64,000 nucleotides of DNA from Thermoplasmata archaeon (GCA_021797355.1 JAJZZX010000005.1:1-64000); one strand, 5' to 3'. Counted from the first letter of the stretch, positions 52,442 through 63,161 are shown. The notes: generated by a model from the sequence alone, not told the origin. Translations and numbers: made by a program.

Positions 52442-52711
52442 TCAACTACCTCTTACGGCTCCAAAATAGAAAATAAGGAGAATTGCCACATCTGAAAAAA
52501 GGAACATTTCATTCATAGTGAATGGAAGCTGGAAAAAGATAAAACCTGTTATTGTGTATATGAGTGAATCTGCCAGCAGGATCACAAACACGGCAATAAG
52601 GAAACCAAAGATCCGAACATGTGTCCTGGAATATGCCCTGACACTGACTGCAAGTATAAATATGGAAAGAACCACAGCCAGTCCTGACAGGTAAAATGAA
52701 ATGTCCAGCAT
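52442..52711 (-). CDS. Small membrane protein with three transmembrane helices
   Basis: 89 residues: helices at about 5-24, 33-56 and 66-86, short loops. It directly precedes the winged-helix gene (3 nt). A pairing of small membrane protein and wHTH regulator is seen in several archaea and suggests membrane signalling, which is inference. No family assigned. Confidence 0.6.
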   Translation of the reverse strand: MLDISFYLSGLAVVLSIFILAVSVRAYSRTHVRIFGFLIAVFVILLADSLIYTITGFIFFQLPFTMNEMFLFSDVAILLIFYFGAVRGS

Positions 52712-52759
52712 CTGCTGAATAACACTAATAAATTTATAAAACTTGCAGCCGTGATAACG

Positions 52760-55700
52760 TCAGGAATACGAAACTGCAAATCCGAGTTCGTTGAGTTCTC
52801 TCTTCATCTTTTCCCGGTACGATCTGTCGCCAACTATCTTTGTCATGGTTACTGATCTGGCAGATTTCCTTGCGGAAAAACCTGAAACAATCCTTCCATT
52901 CTCCACCATGAGGAACATGTTTGTGGACTTTACCTGCGCCTTTACGAAATCCTGGAAATAGAGCAGTATTATGTCCTTTGGAATTATCATCCTCGTCCCC
53001 GACACGGAATGTTTCCATCTCCTGAGGGCAGCTGCGACATATATGAGCCGGCCTGTTCCTGGAATGATGGATTTCACAATCCTGCCACTCTTGATCATTG
53101 ATGATGCAACCCTGTGGAATGTATCAGTGTCTGTGTCCCCGGTAACCAGCAGATAACGTTCTGTGTCAAAGAATCCAAAATTCCTGGCCAGTGTTTTGAG
53201 TATGGCCTCAACTGCTTCCTGCTTCCTGTATCGCTCCTGAACAAAGACGTATCTCCTGTCCGCATCCCTTGCGATCAGGCCAAGGCGGAACAGCTCCATG
53301 ATTGCCGCCTTCACCCCGAAGAACTCCCTCCTCAGGTGAATCATGATTTCACTCTCGGTTGCGCCTCCCAGTTCCATAATTGCATGCAGCACGCGTTGCT
53401 CTGTTTCGTTAAGAGGCCTGGATCTTATTGCCCTGTACAGCGACACTGTGTCTAGGGTTCCGTACGCCTGGATGCCGTATGGACCACTGAAGAGGAAGAG
53501 GAGCCTTGACTGAAAATAGTTATGCAGCATTACGTTCTTCAGGCCAAGATATGCAGCCTCAACCTCATTCCTGATTCCAAGATGGTATTCCTTGATGGTC
53601 TCAAAAACCACAGTTCCCTCGATCCTCTGCGCATGATCAACTGAATATGCAAAGAGATCATCTTCTGTTATGTCGAGAATCTCTGCGTCCCCGAGAATTA
53701 GTGACTTGCCTGACTGCCTGAAGCCATGTGCCTCCGCTACCTCCATGATCCCAACCTGCGGATCTTCCACCAGGATAATCTCTGTGCCCGAGAACCTTGA
53801 ATAGTTTTCAATTGAAGATACTAGATCATTTGCATTTTCAAGGGGTCCTGAAATGTTGTTGACAACGAGAACCTCCCCGTTTGCCTTCATTGAAAGGCTT
53901 GCCGCCTCATTTCCATTCTCAACGAATATCCAGTTGTAGTCAATCTCCCTGAGATATTTCTTTCCAAGGTACATTTCCAGCGGATCCTGCACAGGCACAA
54001 GCACTGCCCTCCCTGAGATGCCGGTTGGAGCCCTGCCATAATACATGTCGTTCCTGATGTATCTTCCCCTAATTCCTGCCATTGCCAGGGGAGCTTCAGC
54101 GTCAAACCAGAATGTCCTGCCGATTTCTTGGCGCGATATTGGGCCGAAGTGATCCAGCAGATCTGTGATGGCCCTGCCCTGATCAATTGAATTATCTGTT
54201 CCGAAGAGGATGCACGGTTTTCCCCGCTTATCCCGGGAGATCACCAGACGGAATTCCAGGTTCTTCAGTATCTGCCTTACAATCTTTGACATCTGCCCCG
54301 TCCTGGCCGCAATGTCGTCTTCATCAGCATGCCCTTCTTTTATGAGCGATATTATTGCTTCCTCCTCTTTCGATGGTTGCTCGAATCTCAGAGAGTGGAG
54401 ATCCTCAGCCAGCCACCTGGCAAGATAACTGTATTTTCCCCTGATGAAGCGCCCTGAAACTATGTAGTCAGCCTCTTCCAACTGCCTGGCAAGATCCTCT
54501 GCTGCAACGTCGAGCCTGGCCATAATATTTTCTGGCCCGTACGCATAGCCGTATAATTCGAAATATTCCTTGAGGCTTGAAACGTGCGAAGAAAACCTCA
54601 TAACCCTTGCCTGGAGATCAGTCGCTTCGCCCTTGCCCAGAAGATTGTCAAGATCCTGCTTTATTATGTACTGTTTTGCAAACACAGGTGTGACGTAATC
54701 GTATACGATGCTTCCGGACTTAAGCAGATCATCCAGTGCAGGCTGCATTATGGAACTAGCCACTGGAAGCCTTATGGATAGCTCATCCAGGGTGAGGGGG
54801 CCAAGGCTTCCAAGGGTAAGCAGAATACACCTGTGAATTGCCTCTGCAGTGGATATGTCCTCCAGGTATAGATCATTGACAGAATAGACTATTATACCGT
54901 CGCGGAGATGCCTCCTTACCATGTAGGATGATTCAAGCCTGTTAAGATCTTCCTTAAGCCTTTCATCGGTAAAGCCTGTTTCTTTCTTCAGTTCATTAAA
55001 TGTCAGATCATGGCAGTGATCAAGCAGCACCGAAAGTTCCTGGTCTATCTGGATCTCAGACTGGAAAAGCTTCCTTATGGAAGGATAATTATCAATGTGG
55101 GTCCAGACTGTCCCCCGAATGTAAGCTGAAACTATTATATCATTGTTGATAAGATCCTCGTTCAGATCGGATACAGCAACATCCGCATAGGGGTAAGGGC
55201 TGTTAACCCTGTTCCTGAAGGGATCAATCCAGAGGAAAAGCCTTGCAGCTGCCTCGTATGATGCTGAATCAGTGATCCTTGGAATCTTAGACCTGAAATA
55301 CTGGTCAACTTCCTGCTGGTCCTGTATGAGGAAGTGCATTTCCTGCGATCCGTATACCTTGTCCAGTATCCTGCTCTGCAGCTCTTTCAGCAGTTTTGAC
55401 CTGTCTTCCATGAGAACCATGTCTGATACTCCAGCCAGTATCAGACCGTAGGAAAAGGGGCTAGTTTCCTGCCGGTAATCCAGAACAGTATAATTTCCGG
55501 CCAGGATAACATTTCTTGTATATTCCTCGGCCCTCGGAACATCCATCATGTCATTCATGATTTCATGGTACGTTTCCTTGATGACCGGAAAATTTCCCAT
55601 CTGTTCAAGTGTCTTGAGAAGTTTGTCGCTTCTCAGCTGCTGCCTTACAACGGAGATATCATAACCCTTGTATTTCCTCAGCACCATCAGGGAACGCGCA

Positions 55701-57901
55701 GCACAGTGTCTGAAGCGCTGCTTGAAGACCTCGGTATTGGAAACGCTTCTCCGGATCGTTTCCTGGAAATTTTCTCCCTTCAGCAGGCTGACCGCCTCCC
55801 TTATGGGGATCTTCTTCTCATAAGTCAGCATGAAACCATCGTCAGTTACAGTTATCCTGGTGTTGACTGAATAGTGGTTTGATATTGTAAGCGCATATGC
55901 CCGGGATAGTGCGTCGTTAACCCGCCTCCCCAGTGGGATGTGGAAAATCATGTTGAAAAGGCCTGCATTGTCCCTGTACCCTTCCACCAGAAGATGATCC
56001 TCAGTGGGAATTCCGAACTTGCTCTGCGTCTTGATGTATGATATCAGGCTTTCTGCGCCATATTCATCAACCCGGTAAAATTCCATGAGCCACTGCTTAA
56101 CATCCTGACCGCTTTCTATTCTCCTAAGTGCTTCCTTCCTGAATTCCCCTATAAGAACGCCAAGATCATAGCTTCTTGGGAGCATCTCTCCAGTCCAAGA
56201 CGGCACTGTTGGCCTCATTCCAGTTGCATCCTTGACGTATACTCGATTACGGCTGGATTTCACAAACATATATGTCTTGGCACCAAGAACGAAAATATCC
56301 CCCTGCTTCAGCCTCTCCACGAACTTGTCGCTTAACTGGCCAAGATGACGCCCCTTCTCGTTTATCACCTTGTAGTCAGCTTCTTCTGGAATGGTTCCAA
56401 CGTTCATGAAGTATATCATTCTTGAGCTTTTCTTCTTCCCGAACGTACCCTGTTCCTCATCATACCAGATCTTTGAATAGATGACGTTATCCTCGATCTT
56501 TCCTGATAAATAATTAACTACGCCCATAAAGTCTTCCCGGCTCAAGGTATGGAAACTGTAGGAATTCCTGACCAGCCTGTAAGCCTCCTCTATGGTCCAC
56601 ACCTTCTCTATTGCCATGCCAACCACTGCCTGGGAAAGGACGTCAAGGGAATTTGTAGGCACAACCACCCGGTCTATTTCCCTGTCATATGCTGCCTTCG
56701 TAAGAACAGCACACTCCATGAGGTCGTCCAGATCAAAGACCAAAAACCTTCCCTTGGAAAGATCGTTTATGCCGTGCCCTGATCTACCGATACGCTGTAA
56801 CCCCTTGGAAACCGATTTAGGACTTCCTATCTGGACAACCAGGTCGATATAGCCTATGTCAATGCCCAGCTCAAGGGATGTGGATGTTATGACACACTTG
56901 AGCTCGCCGTTCTTGAGCTTGTTCTCCACTTCCAGCCTTGTTTCCTTGCCAAGTGAAGAATGATGCGCTTCTATACTCTCCACGCCTCTTGCCTTTAGTC
57001 TCATGGCCACGTGCTCAGTTCCGCTCCTTGTGTTGGTGAACACCAGGGTTGTCTTATGCTCGTTTATCATGTTTACGAGAATGTCGTACATCCTCTCGTT
57101 GGCAACTTCATAACTTGTCTTTGTCAGATCACGAACAGGGGTTATTGTTTTGAGGTCGAGGAACTTTTTTGTGTCAACGTCCACAATGGAAAATTTCCTC
57201 GGTTCTTCCCCGTCGTAGCCACAGAGGTAAGTAGCAATGAGATCTAGAGGAGCCTGGGTTGCAGAAAGGCCGATTCTTATGAAGTCCCTGTTCACTGCCG
57301 CAAGCCTCTCAATGTTTACGGAAAGCAATGAACCCCGCTTCGTGGCAGAGACTTCATGAATTTCATCAATTATGAGATACCTGAGGTCCTGAAGCTTTTC
57401 TCGAAATTTTGGTGCTGAAAGTGTCAGTGAGAAGGATTCAGGTGTTGTTATGAGTATGTGCGGCGGTTTGCGCAGCATCTTCTGTCGCTCATTCTGTGTT
57501 GTGTCGCCAGACCTGACTCCTACCCTTATCCTTGGAGGCTCCACACCCTGCTGTGAAGCCACCTTGTAAATTTCCTCAAGCGGTGAGTTGAGGTTCTTGT
57601 TGATATCATTGGCAAGAGCCTTAAGTGGGCTGATGTAGAGGCAATATATCCTGTCTTCAAGCTTTCCTTCTCTTGCCAGCCCGAAAAGCTCGTTTATGAC
57701 GGCAAGGAAGCCTGTAAGCGTCTTGCCGGTGCCAGTGGGGCTGGAAACCAGGACATTCTGCCTGTTATGTATGAGCGGGATTGCCCTTCTCTGTGGATCA
57801 GTAAGGCCACTGTATTTTCCGTTAAACCACATGGAAATAAGTGGATCGAGAAAGGGAAGGTGATCCTCCACCCTGAACTCACTTGCAGTGTCTTGCTCCA
57901 T
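52760..57901 (-). CDS. Very large Lhr-type superfamily 2 helicase
   Basis: 1713 residues from ATG 57901; the open frame starts 63 nt earlier, but a TATA-like TTAAATATTC about 32 nt upstream supports this ATG. N-terminal Lhr core: SSPTGTGKTLTG (53-64), a DEIHE box, SAT motif and QRIGRSGHG in the second RecA domain, followed by the Lhr WH and domain 4. Archaeal Lhr proteins usually end near 900 residues; about 800 more follow here with repeated winged-helix-like segments (such as LTLDELSIRLP and GPISRQEIGRTFW). Likely 3'-5' translocase in DNA repair or replication restart; the C-terminal part is undefined. Confidence 0.85.
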   Translation of the reverse strand: MEQDTASEFRVEDHLPFLDPLISMWFNGKYSGLTDPQRRAIPLIHNRQNVLVSSPTGTGKTLTGFLAVINELFGLAREGKLEDRIYCLYISPLKALANDINKNLNSPLEEIYKVASQQGVEPPRIRVGVRSGDTTQNERQKMLRKPPHILITTPESFSLTLSAPKFREKLQDLRYLIIDEIHEVSATKRGSLLSVNIERLAAVNRDFIRIGLSATQAPLDLIATYLCGYDGEEPRKFSIVDVDTKKFLDLKTITPVRDLTKTSYEVANERMYDILVNMINEHKTTLVFTNTRSGTEHVAMRLKARGVESIEAHHSSLGKETRLEVENKLKNGELKCVITSTSLELGIDIGYIDLVVQIGSPKSVSKGLQRIGRSGHGINDLSKGRFLVFDLDDLMECAVLTKAAYDREIDRVVVPTNSLDVLSQAVVGMAIEKVWTIEEAYRLVRNSYSFHTLSREDFMGVVNYLSGKIEDNVIYSKIWYDEEQGTFGKKKSSRMIYFMNVGTIPEEADYKVINEKGRHLGQLSDKFVERLKQGDIFVLGAKTYMFVKSSRNRVYVKDATGMRPTVPSWTGEMLPRSYDLGVLIGEFRKEALRRIESGQDVKQWLMEFYRVDEYGAESLISYIKTQSKFGIPTEDHLLVEGYRDNAGLFNMIFHIPLGRRVNDALSRAYALTISNHYSVNTRITVTDDGFMLTYEKKIPIREAVSLLKGENFQETIRRSVSNTEVFKQRFRHCAARSLMVLRKYKGYDISVVRQQLRSDKLLKTLEQMGNFPVIKETYHEIMNDMMDVPRAEEYTRNVILAGNYTVLDYRQETSPFSYGLILAGVSDMVLMEDRSKLLKELQSRILDKVYGSQEMHFLIQDQQEVDQYFRSKIPRITDSASYEAAARLFLWIDPFRNRVNSPYPYADVAVSDLNEDLINNDIIVSAYIRGTVWTHIDNYPSIRKLFQSEIQIDQELSVLLDHCHDLTFNELKKETGFTDERLKEDLNRLESSYMVRRHLRDGIIVYSVNDLYLEDISTAEAIHRCILLTLGSLGPLTLDELSIRLPVASSIMQPALDDLLKSGSIVYDYVTPVFAKQYIIKQDLDNLLGKGEATDLQARVMRFSSHVSSLKEYFELYGYAYGPENIMARLDVAAEDLARQLEEADYIVSGRFIRGKYSYLARWLAEDLHSLRFEQPSKEEEAIISLIKEGHADEDDIAARTGQMSKIVRQILKNLEFRLVISRDKRGKPCILFGTDNSIDQGRAITDLLDHFGPISRQEIGRTFWFDAEAPLAMAGIRGRYIRNDMYYGRAPTGISGRAVLVPVQDPLEMYLGKKYLREIDYNWIFVENGNEAASLSMKANGEVLVVNNISGPLENANDLVSSIENYSRFSGTEIILVEDPQVGIMEVAEAHGFRQSGKSLILGDAEILDITEDDLFAYSVDHAQRIEGTVVFETIKEYHLGIRNEVEAAYLGLKNVMLHNYFQSRLLFLFSGPYGIQAYGTLDTVSLYRAIRSRPLNETEQRVLHAIMELGGATESEIMIHLRREFFGVKAAIMELFRLGLIARDADRRYVFVQERYRKQEAVEAILKTLARNFGFFDTERYLLVTGDTDTDTFHRVASSMIKSGRIVKSIIPGTGRLIYVAAALRRWKHSVSGTRMIIPKDIILLYFQDFVKAQVKSTNMFLMVENGRIVSGFSARKSARSVTMTKIVGDRSYREKMKRELNELGFAVSYS

Positions 57902-58021
57902 TTTATCTAACTTTGTACGGAGTTGGAAAGAATATTTAACATCTTCTACAGATGGCACTGACATTAGGCTTTAATTTTTTGACCCAATCTAATGGATTTA
58001 ACCTCTCCTGGATCAATACGC

Positions 58022-59122
58022 TCAAATGCCCGTCCTTTCCCTGGCTTCTGCTGACATCTTCCTTGACAGGTTTTCAAGCGTTGAATCATGTAAAGTCGTG
58101 CCACGAAGGAGTTCCGAAAAGTATTCTATGGCGCGATCATAATCTGCAACGTTTACCGGTTTTGGAACTCCGTCCTTTCCCCCAAGGGCAAAGGAAAACT
58201 TCACAGGATCAGTGAATGACGGCGGATCTCCGTAGACTATTTCTGAAAGATATGAAAGAGCCCTGATTGTGGATTTCCCCACTCCCTGCATAAAAGCCAG
58301 CTCCTGGAAATCAGTGGGCTGGTACTCATATATCTGCCTCAACCTTTCCCAGTTAATTCTATAATCCATCCTCAGAACGGGCTCATTTAGGTTGAAACTA
58401 TCCAGCGTCCTCTGTGAACCGCTCTGCAGAATGTGCCTGTATCTTAGTGGGTTGTCCCTAGCCATCTCCAGCATTCCATCACGGTTCCGGGAGCTTCTGG
58501 AAGTAGAAAGATTCAGAGGCCTATGGGCCACAAAAGTTGATGAAATTCCGTTTCTGCCGTCATTGAGGAAATCAAGCGATGACCTGTGAAGCCAGTGGTA
58601 CCTTCTGGCCATTCTCTGTTCGGCATTCATTCCCTGCTGAACAATCGCCCACTTTCCCGAATGATCCAGGATCAAGAACTGCATGTACAGATCAAATCCA
58701 TCCTGCAGGAGGTTCTGGTCAACCTTTGCTATTCTTCTGGCATCCTCTTTTATCTTGTGTGCCTTGGATTCAGAGATTATTCCTCGTGATACAAGAAGCT
58801 CAAATTCACCTGATATTTCTGAAATATGTGCACCTTTTCCTCCCAGTATGAAGACACCTGGATCAGCACGTTTCCAGAAGTATTCTTTGAGAGCTCCCAG
58901 AGTGGCTGTTGTTGTACCACTTGAATTCCAGTCAAAACCTATGGCAAGTGAGAGTGAATGGAACCAGAATGGATCTGAAAGTTTCTCAAGGTAATCACTG
59001 ACGCCGAATCTTTCAATGATAAGATCGGACATTATTCCGCCAAGTTTTACCATCCTTCTGTAGAGGTACTCTGGAGGGTGGCCGTAGTGGAGAGGGAGTA
59101 CAGCCGATCCTTTCTTTTCCAA
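58022..59122 (-). CDS. DUF763 family protein
   Basis: 366 residues. VLPLHYGHPPEYLYRRMVKL, DWNSSGTTTATLGALKEYFW and FQELAFMQGVGKSTIRALSY are typical of DUF763, a prokaryotic family of unknown function; the last segment resembles a helix-hairpin-helix DNA-binding motif. TTG start at 59122, at the expected family N-terminus. It is next to the Lhr helicase on the same strand, which would fit a DNA-repair role. Confidence 0.85.
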   Translation of the reverse strand: MEKKGSAVLPLHYGHPPEYLYRRMVKLGGIMSDLIIERFGVSDYLEKLSDPFWFHSLSLAIGFDWNSSGTTTATLGALKEYFWKRADPGVFILGGKGAHISEISGEFELLVSRGIISESKAHKIKEDARRIAKVDQNLLQDGFDLYMQFLILDHSGKWAIVQQGMNAEQRMARRYHWLHRSSLDFLNDGRNGISSTFVAHRPLNLSTSRSSRNRDGMLEMARDNPLRYRHILQSGSQRTLDSFNLNEPVLRMDYRINWERLRQIYEYQPTDFQELAFMQGVGKSTIRALSYLSEIVYGDPPSFTDPVKFSFALGGKDGVPKPVNVADYDRAIEYFSELLRGTTLHDSTLENLSRKMSAEARERTGI

Positions 59123-59165
59123 TACTGATGAAGGGCAATCTGAAATTTAAGACTTGCCCAGATCG

Positions 59166-60374
59166 TCAATGTTCTGAAAGGCTCAATTCCTTTCCGGCTA
59201 GAAACACGCGCTTTTTGTTCCTTATTTCCCTGATATCATTGGCTGGATTCCCCTCGACCAATACAATATCTGCCTGTTTGCCTTCTTCTATCGTACCTGC
59301 CTGGATTCCTATTTTCCTTGCATTTCCTGTTGAGCTCATCAGTGCCTGTAACGGTGTAAGTCCGCCAATTTCAGCAAGAAGTATGAGCTCATTCCAGTTT
59401 GTGCCTATGTCAATGTCTGTTCCCGTCTCAAACCCAAGGTCAGTGCCAGCCAAAATGTTTATTCCATACTCTGCCGCCTTTGGCAGTATCTTTCCAATAC
59501 CATCCCTTACTGCCTTTATCTTTTCCAGTCCCCAGCTGCTAACGCCAAGTTTTTGCCCATGTTTCACAAGAAGCTCCTGTATTGATATGGTTGGCGTTAG
59601 GGACACACCTCTCTCTGCCATTTCCCTCAATGTCCCATCCTGAGCGAGCGTACCGTGTTCAATTGACTTTACTCCAGCCTGTACTGCATTCCTGATTCCC
59701 TGATCTCCATGAGCGTGAGCAGCAACATACTTACCGGCCTTCCTAGCCTCGTTAACAATAGCTGCCAGTTCCTCCGGCGTGAACTGTTCCTGGTCAGGCC
59801 TGTCCCTCTCAGAGAGAACACCGCCAGTGGAAAAGACCTTTATGAAGTCAGCTCCAGTCCTAAGTACTCGGCGTGCAGCGGATATGCATTGATCCTTTCC
59901 GTCACATATCTCCGACATACCTCGATCTTGGTTCCAGTGAAAAGGTATTGAATGGGCCACTTCACCATGTCCAAAAGACTGGCTGAGAGGTTTTCCAGCT
60001 GCCAAGATGTTTGGACCGACAATGGTACCTGACTTTATGGCTTCTCTGAGATAAATTGAATTCTCCTCACCACAATCGCGGACAGTGGTAAAACCGGCCT
60101 TTAGCAACTTTATCATCCAGGTGGATGCTCTTAAGAGTCTTGTCCTGGCATCCTTTGTCAGGTATTCTGCGACAAGATTCCCGGTTGTACTGCCACTGAG
60201 ATGAATATGAGAATCAACCATTCCGGGCATTACAAAATAATCTCTTGCATCCAGTCTGTCAGATCCGACAATATTTTTTTCCAATTTAGCTACCCTGCCA
60301 TTCCTTATTTCTAGATCGACATTCTCCAGTATTTTGGTACCGTCGAAAAACATACCGCAGTGAATAATTGACAC
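59166..60374 (-). CDS. Amidohydrolase family metal-dependent hydrolase (imidazolonepropionase/prolidase-like)
   Basis: 402 residues, TIM-barrel amidohydrolase with a composite beta-sandwich. HxH in MVDSHIHLSG, the carboxylated-Lys candidate in DFIKVFSTGG, His residues in YVAAHAHGD and SIEHGTL, and the catalytic Asp in LAGTDLGF are all in order. It probably hydrolyses a cyclic amide or dipeptide; the substrate is not clear. GTG start with TTATAATG-like TATA 26 nt upstream (plus strand 60395-60404), hence leaderless. Confidence 0.82.
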   Translation of the reverse strand: MSIIHCGMFFDGTKILENVDLEIRNGRVAKLEKNIVGSDRLDARDYFVMPGMVDSHIHLSGSTTGNLVAEYLTKDARTRLLRASTWMIKLLKAGFTTVRDCGEENSIYLREAIKSGTIVGPNILAAGKPLSQSFGHGEVAHSIPFHWNQDRGMSEICDGKDQCISAARRVLRTGADFIKVFSTGGVLSERDRPDQEQFTPEELAAIVNEARKAGKYVAAHAHGDQGIRNAVQAGVKSIEHGTLAQDGTLREMAERGVSLTPTISIQELLVKHGQKLGVSSWGLEKIKAVRDGIGKILPKAAEYGINILAGTDLGFETGTDIDIGTNWNELILLAEIGGLTPLQALMSSTGNARKIGIQAGTIEEGKQADIVLVEGNPANDIREIRNKKRVFLAGKELSLSEH

Positions 60375-60602
60375 AAATGTTTAACCAATCTGTACATTAT
60401 AAAGATTTACATTTATAATTATTAAAATATGTTGGCAAACTGTAGCTTTTTGTAAATTTTATGCATTAAGCCACTAAATTTTGCAAATTTGGCGAAATAT
60501 TGTTTTAATATGCTAAAAGGAATGAAATTTTCTCCAAATTATTCAAGATGACAACGTAATTTGAGAGGCCTTCCTAGAAAGATTTATTTAGTATGGTAGT
60601 GT

Positions 60603-61847
60603 ATGAGACTTGTGGACACGGAACAGACTGTAATAAAGGAAGCAAATACCATTGGTGGTTTGCTTAAGGTTGTTATTCCCATAGCCCTAGGAATGTTTCT
60701 GGTTGGTTTTGATGCCAATCTGTTTTTCTTTGGTGGCACTTTTATCCTAAAGACCATCAAGGTGAATCAGATACTGCTCGGTATCGCAGGGTCTGGGTTT
60801 GCTGCCGGAATAGCAATATTCAGCGTTATAGGTGGTTACATATTTGACAAGATCACAACTAGGAATGGCATCATAATATCTCTGGCCATCATATCTATAT
60901 TCTCTGCTCTTACTGGGTTCGTCACAAACCAGTATGAACTCGTAATATACAGATTCCTTGTAGGATTCGGCACGGGAATGATACAGCCTGAGATCATAGC
61001 ATTCCTTGGTGACATAAGGCCGGAGAGGAGGCAGACCATAATCGCCTCTGAGGGGATAGCGTTCGGACTTGGGCTTTTTGTTGCGCCTTACATCTATGCA
61101 GCATACTCTACGCCAAGCACCTTTGACATCCCATTCATAATAGCTGGGATTAGCGGTGCGGCCCTCATAGGTGCTGTAGTTGCCCTGGTTCCTTCGAAAT
61201 ACAAGCTGTATCAGAGACCGCAGAAAGGTATGCTTGAGGTGCTGAACCCGTCCTTAATATTGATATCGCTGTCATTTTTCGTTTTTGGAATAGCGTTCTT
61301 TGCCTTTGAAAGCTACTATACAAACTATCTCACATTTTACGGTTTTTCTGAATCAAGCGCATCTCTGGTCTTTTCTTTCTTTGGCCTAGCTCTTCTGGTT
61401 GCAACACTTCCGGCTGGCATAATGGGTGATATGTTCAACAGGAAACTAGTGATTCTGTCAGCAAGCGCAGTAATGATGGTGGCGTCGGTTGTGCTTTTTA
61501 TCCTGTCTCCAGTGTTTGGCATAGCTGCACTTGGCACAGTACTATTCGGCGCAGGATATGGGATGTATGGCAACGTAAACGCATTTGCACAAGATTCTGT
61601 TGAGGATGCTTGGAGAGGATCTGCGGTTGGCTTTATGTTCCTGATATTCAACATCGGCACAATAATAGGTTCCCCACTAATGGGAGTCGCAATTGCCAAG
61701 TTCGGCTACCATCTGGCCGGCATTTACGTCATCTTCATTCCGCTGATAGTCAGCCTCGCTCTTGTCGCTGCCACTCCTAATGTAAGAAGAGCCTTGTTGC
61801 AGGAAGATATGAAAGAGAAGCTGGTACCGGGTGAAAGCAACGAGTAA
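60603..61847 (+). CDS. Major facilitator superfamily transporter
   Basis: 414 residues, 12 hydrophobic helices. FLVGFGTGMIQPEIIAFLGD, GDIRPERRQ and, in the second half, GIMGDMFNRKLV fit the loop motifs of MFS sugar/acid carriers. It overlaps the M20 hydrolase gene by 17 nt, so it likely imports or exports the substrate or product of that enzyme, such as an N-acyl amino acid. Substrate unproven. Confidence 0.88.
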   Translation: MRLVDTEQTVIKEANTIGGLLKVVIPIALGMFLVGFDANLFFFGGTFILKTIKVNQILLGIAGSGFAAGIAIFSVIGGYIFDKITTRNGIIISLAIISIFSALTGFVTNQYELVIYRFLVGFGTGMIQPEIIAFLGDIRPERRQTIIASEGIAFGLGLFVAPYIYAAYSTPSTFDIPFIIAGISGAALIGAVVALVPSKYKLYQRPQKGMLEVLNPSLILISLSFFVFGIAFFAFESYYTNYLTFYGFSESSASLVFSFFGLALLVATLPAGIMGDMFNRKLVILSASAVMMVASVVLFILSPVFGIAALGTVLFGAGYGMYGNVNAFAQDSVEDAWRGSAVGFMFLIFNIGTIIGSPLMGVAIAKFGYHLAGIYVIFIPLIVSLALVAATPNVRRALLQEDMKEKLVPGESNE

Positions 61848-63012
61848 GGATGATGGGGGAGGTAACCTTTCAGAATATGTTGTCGCATTGAGAAGGGAGT
61901 TCCACAGGAACGCGGAGTTGAGTTTCAAAGAATTCAACACTTCCAAAATTATTTTTGATGAACTAAGAAAACTTGGTCTCAAGCCAGTTCAAATTGCAGG
62001 GACTGGGGTTTACGCCGATATAAATGGCAGATTGCCCGGAAAAACCGTTGCATTAAGAGCTGATATAGACGCCCTGCCGCTGAATGAAAATTCAGGTGAT
62101 GAATTTGCATCCAGGAATCCAGGTGCCATGCATGCCTGCGGCCACGACGGGCACATTGCCATGCTGCTCGGTGTAGCCAGGAAATTCATGTCTGATCCAT
62201 CTTTCCCCGGGAGGATTAGACTGCTGTTTCAGCCTGCAGAGGAGGCTCCTCCTGGAGGCGCCATAAAGATGATTGAGGAGGGGGCCCTGAAGGACGTCGA
62301 TTATATTCTTGGGCAGCATGTTATTTCCACCCTGCCCTCAGGAACCATAGGTATCAACTATGATTACGGAGCGGCCATATCAGACGAGTTCTTCATAAAG
62401 ATATCAGGTCCGGGAGGCCATGGTTCAAGACCGCATGAGACTTCAGATGTTGTATACGTCACTTCATTATTCATAGTTTCATCACAAGCACTAATTTCCA
62501 GGATGACCGATCAGACGCAGCCGTCGGTTCTGACTTTTGGTACCATAAAAGCCGGCGACAGATTCAACATAATAGCTTCCAACGCGGAGATAAGCGGAAC
62601 TGTTAGAACATACAGCAAAGAGGTAAGGGACAGGATACGTTCCGGCATGAAAAATTTACTGGAAAGTATCTGCAGGGTACACGGTTCGGAGTTCAGTTTT
62701 CATTATGAAGAAGGTTACCCAGCTCTGCTTAACGATCAAAAGGTCGCCTCAGTTGTTGACAGGGTTGCCAAGTCAGTTGTTGGAAAGGAGAATGTGGTCT
62801 ATCCATCGCCCACTATGGGTGGGGAGGACTTTTCCAGATTTCTCGAAGTTGTTCCCGGGGCATTTTTCAGGTTGGGTGTAGGGAATGCACAGATGGGCAT
62901 CAATGCACCTCAGCACAGTCCAAGGTATAGGATGGATGAAAGCGCCTTAGTACTTGGAGTCAACGTCATGTATGGGGCAGCGCTGGAGCTTTTATTGCAC
63001 GGAACAGATTAA
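61831..63012 (+). CDS. M20-family amidohydrolase (N-acyl-amino acid / IAA-amino acid hydrolase-like)
   Basis: 393 residues. ALRADIDALPLNENSG, MHACGHDGHIAMLLG, LFQPAEEAPPGGA and, near the end, PTMGGEDFSRFLEVVPGAFF provide the metal ligands (His, Asp, Glu) of the M20D subfamily; SGPGGHGSRPHETSD belongs to the dimerisation domain. It removes an acyl group from an amino acid or related amide. GTG start inside the transporter gene. Confidence 0.88.
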   Translation: MKATSKDDGGGNLSEYVVALRREFHRNAELSFKEFNTSKIIFDELRKLGLKPVQIAGTGVYADINGRLPGKTVALRADIDALPLNENSGDEFASRNPGAMHACGHDGHIAMLLGVARKFMSDPSFPGRIRLLFQPAEEAPPGGAIKMIEEGALKDVDYILGQHVISTLPSGTIGINYDYGAAISDEFFIKISGPGGHGSRPHETSDVVYVTSLFIVSSQALISRMTDQTQPSVLTFGTIKAGDRFNIIASNAEISGTVRTYSKEVRDRIRSGMKNLLESICRVHGSEFSFHYEEGYPALLNDQKVASVVDRVAKSVVGKENVVYPSPTMGGEDFSRFLEVVPGAFFRLGVGNAQMGINAPQHSPRYRMDESALVLGVNVMYGAALELLLHGTD

Positions 63013-63161
63013 TGCCATCATATGTCTTTGAGCCCTAACTGTTGGTTGAATATTTCTGCAAAAACATTAATTGCCAAAACAGGACGACAGGAGGGTAGAT
63101 GCCAGCCAGTGAAAACCGGAATGATGTAAGAATTCAATAGCATCTGTTATATCAACATAAT

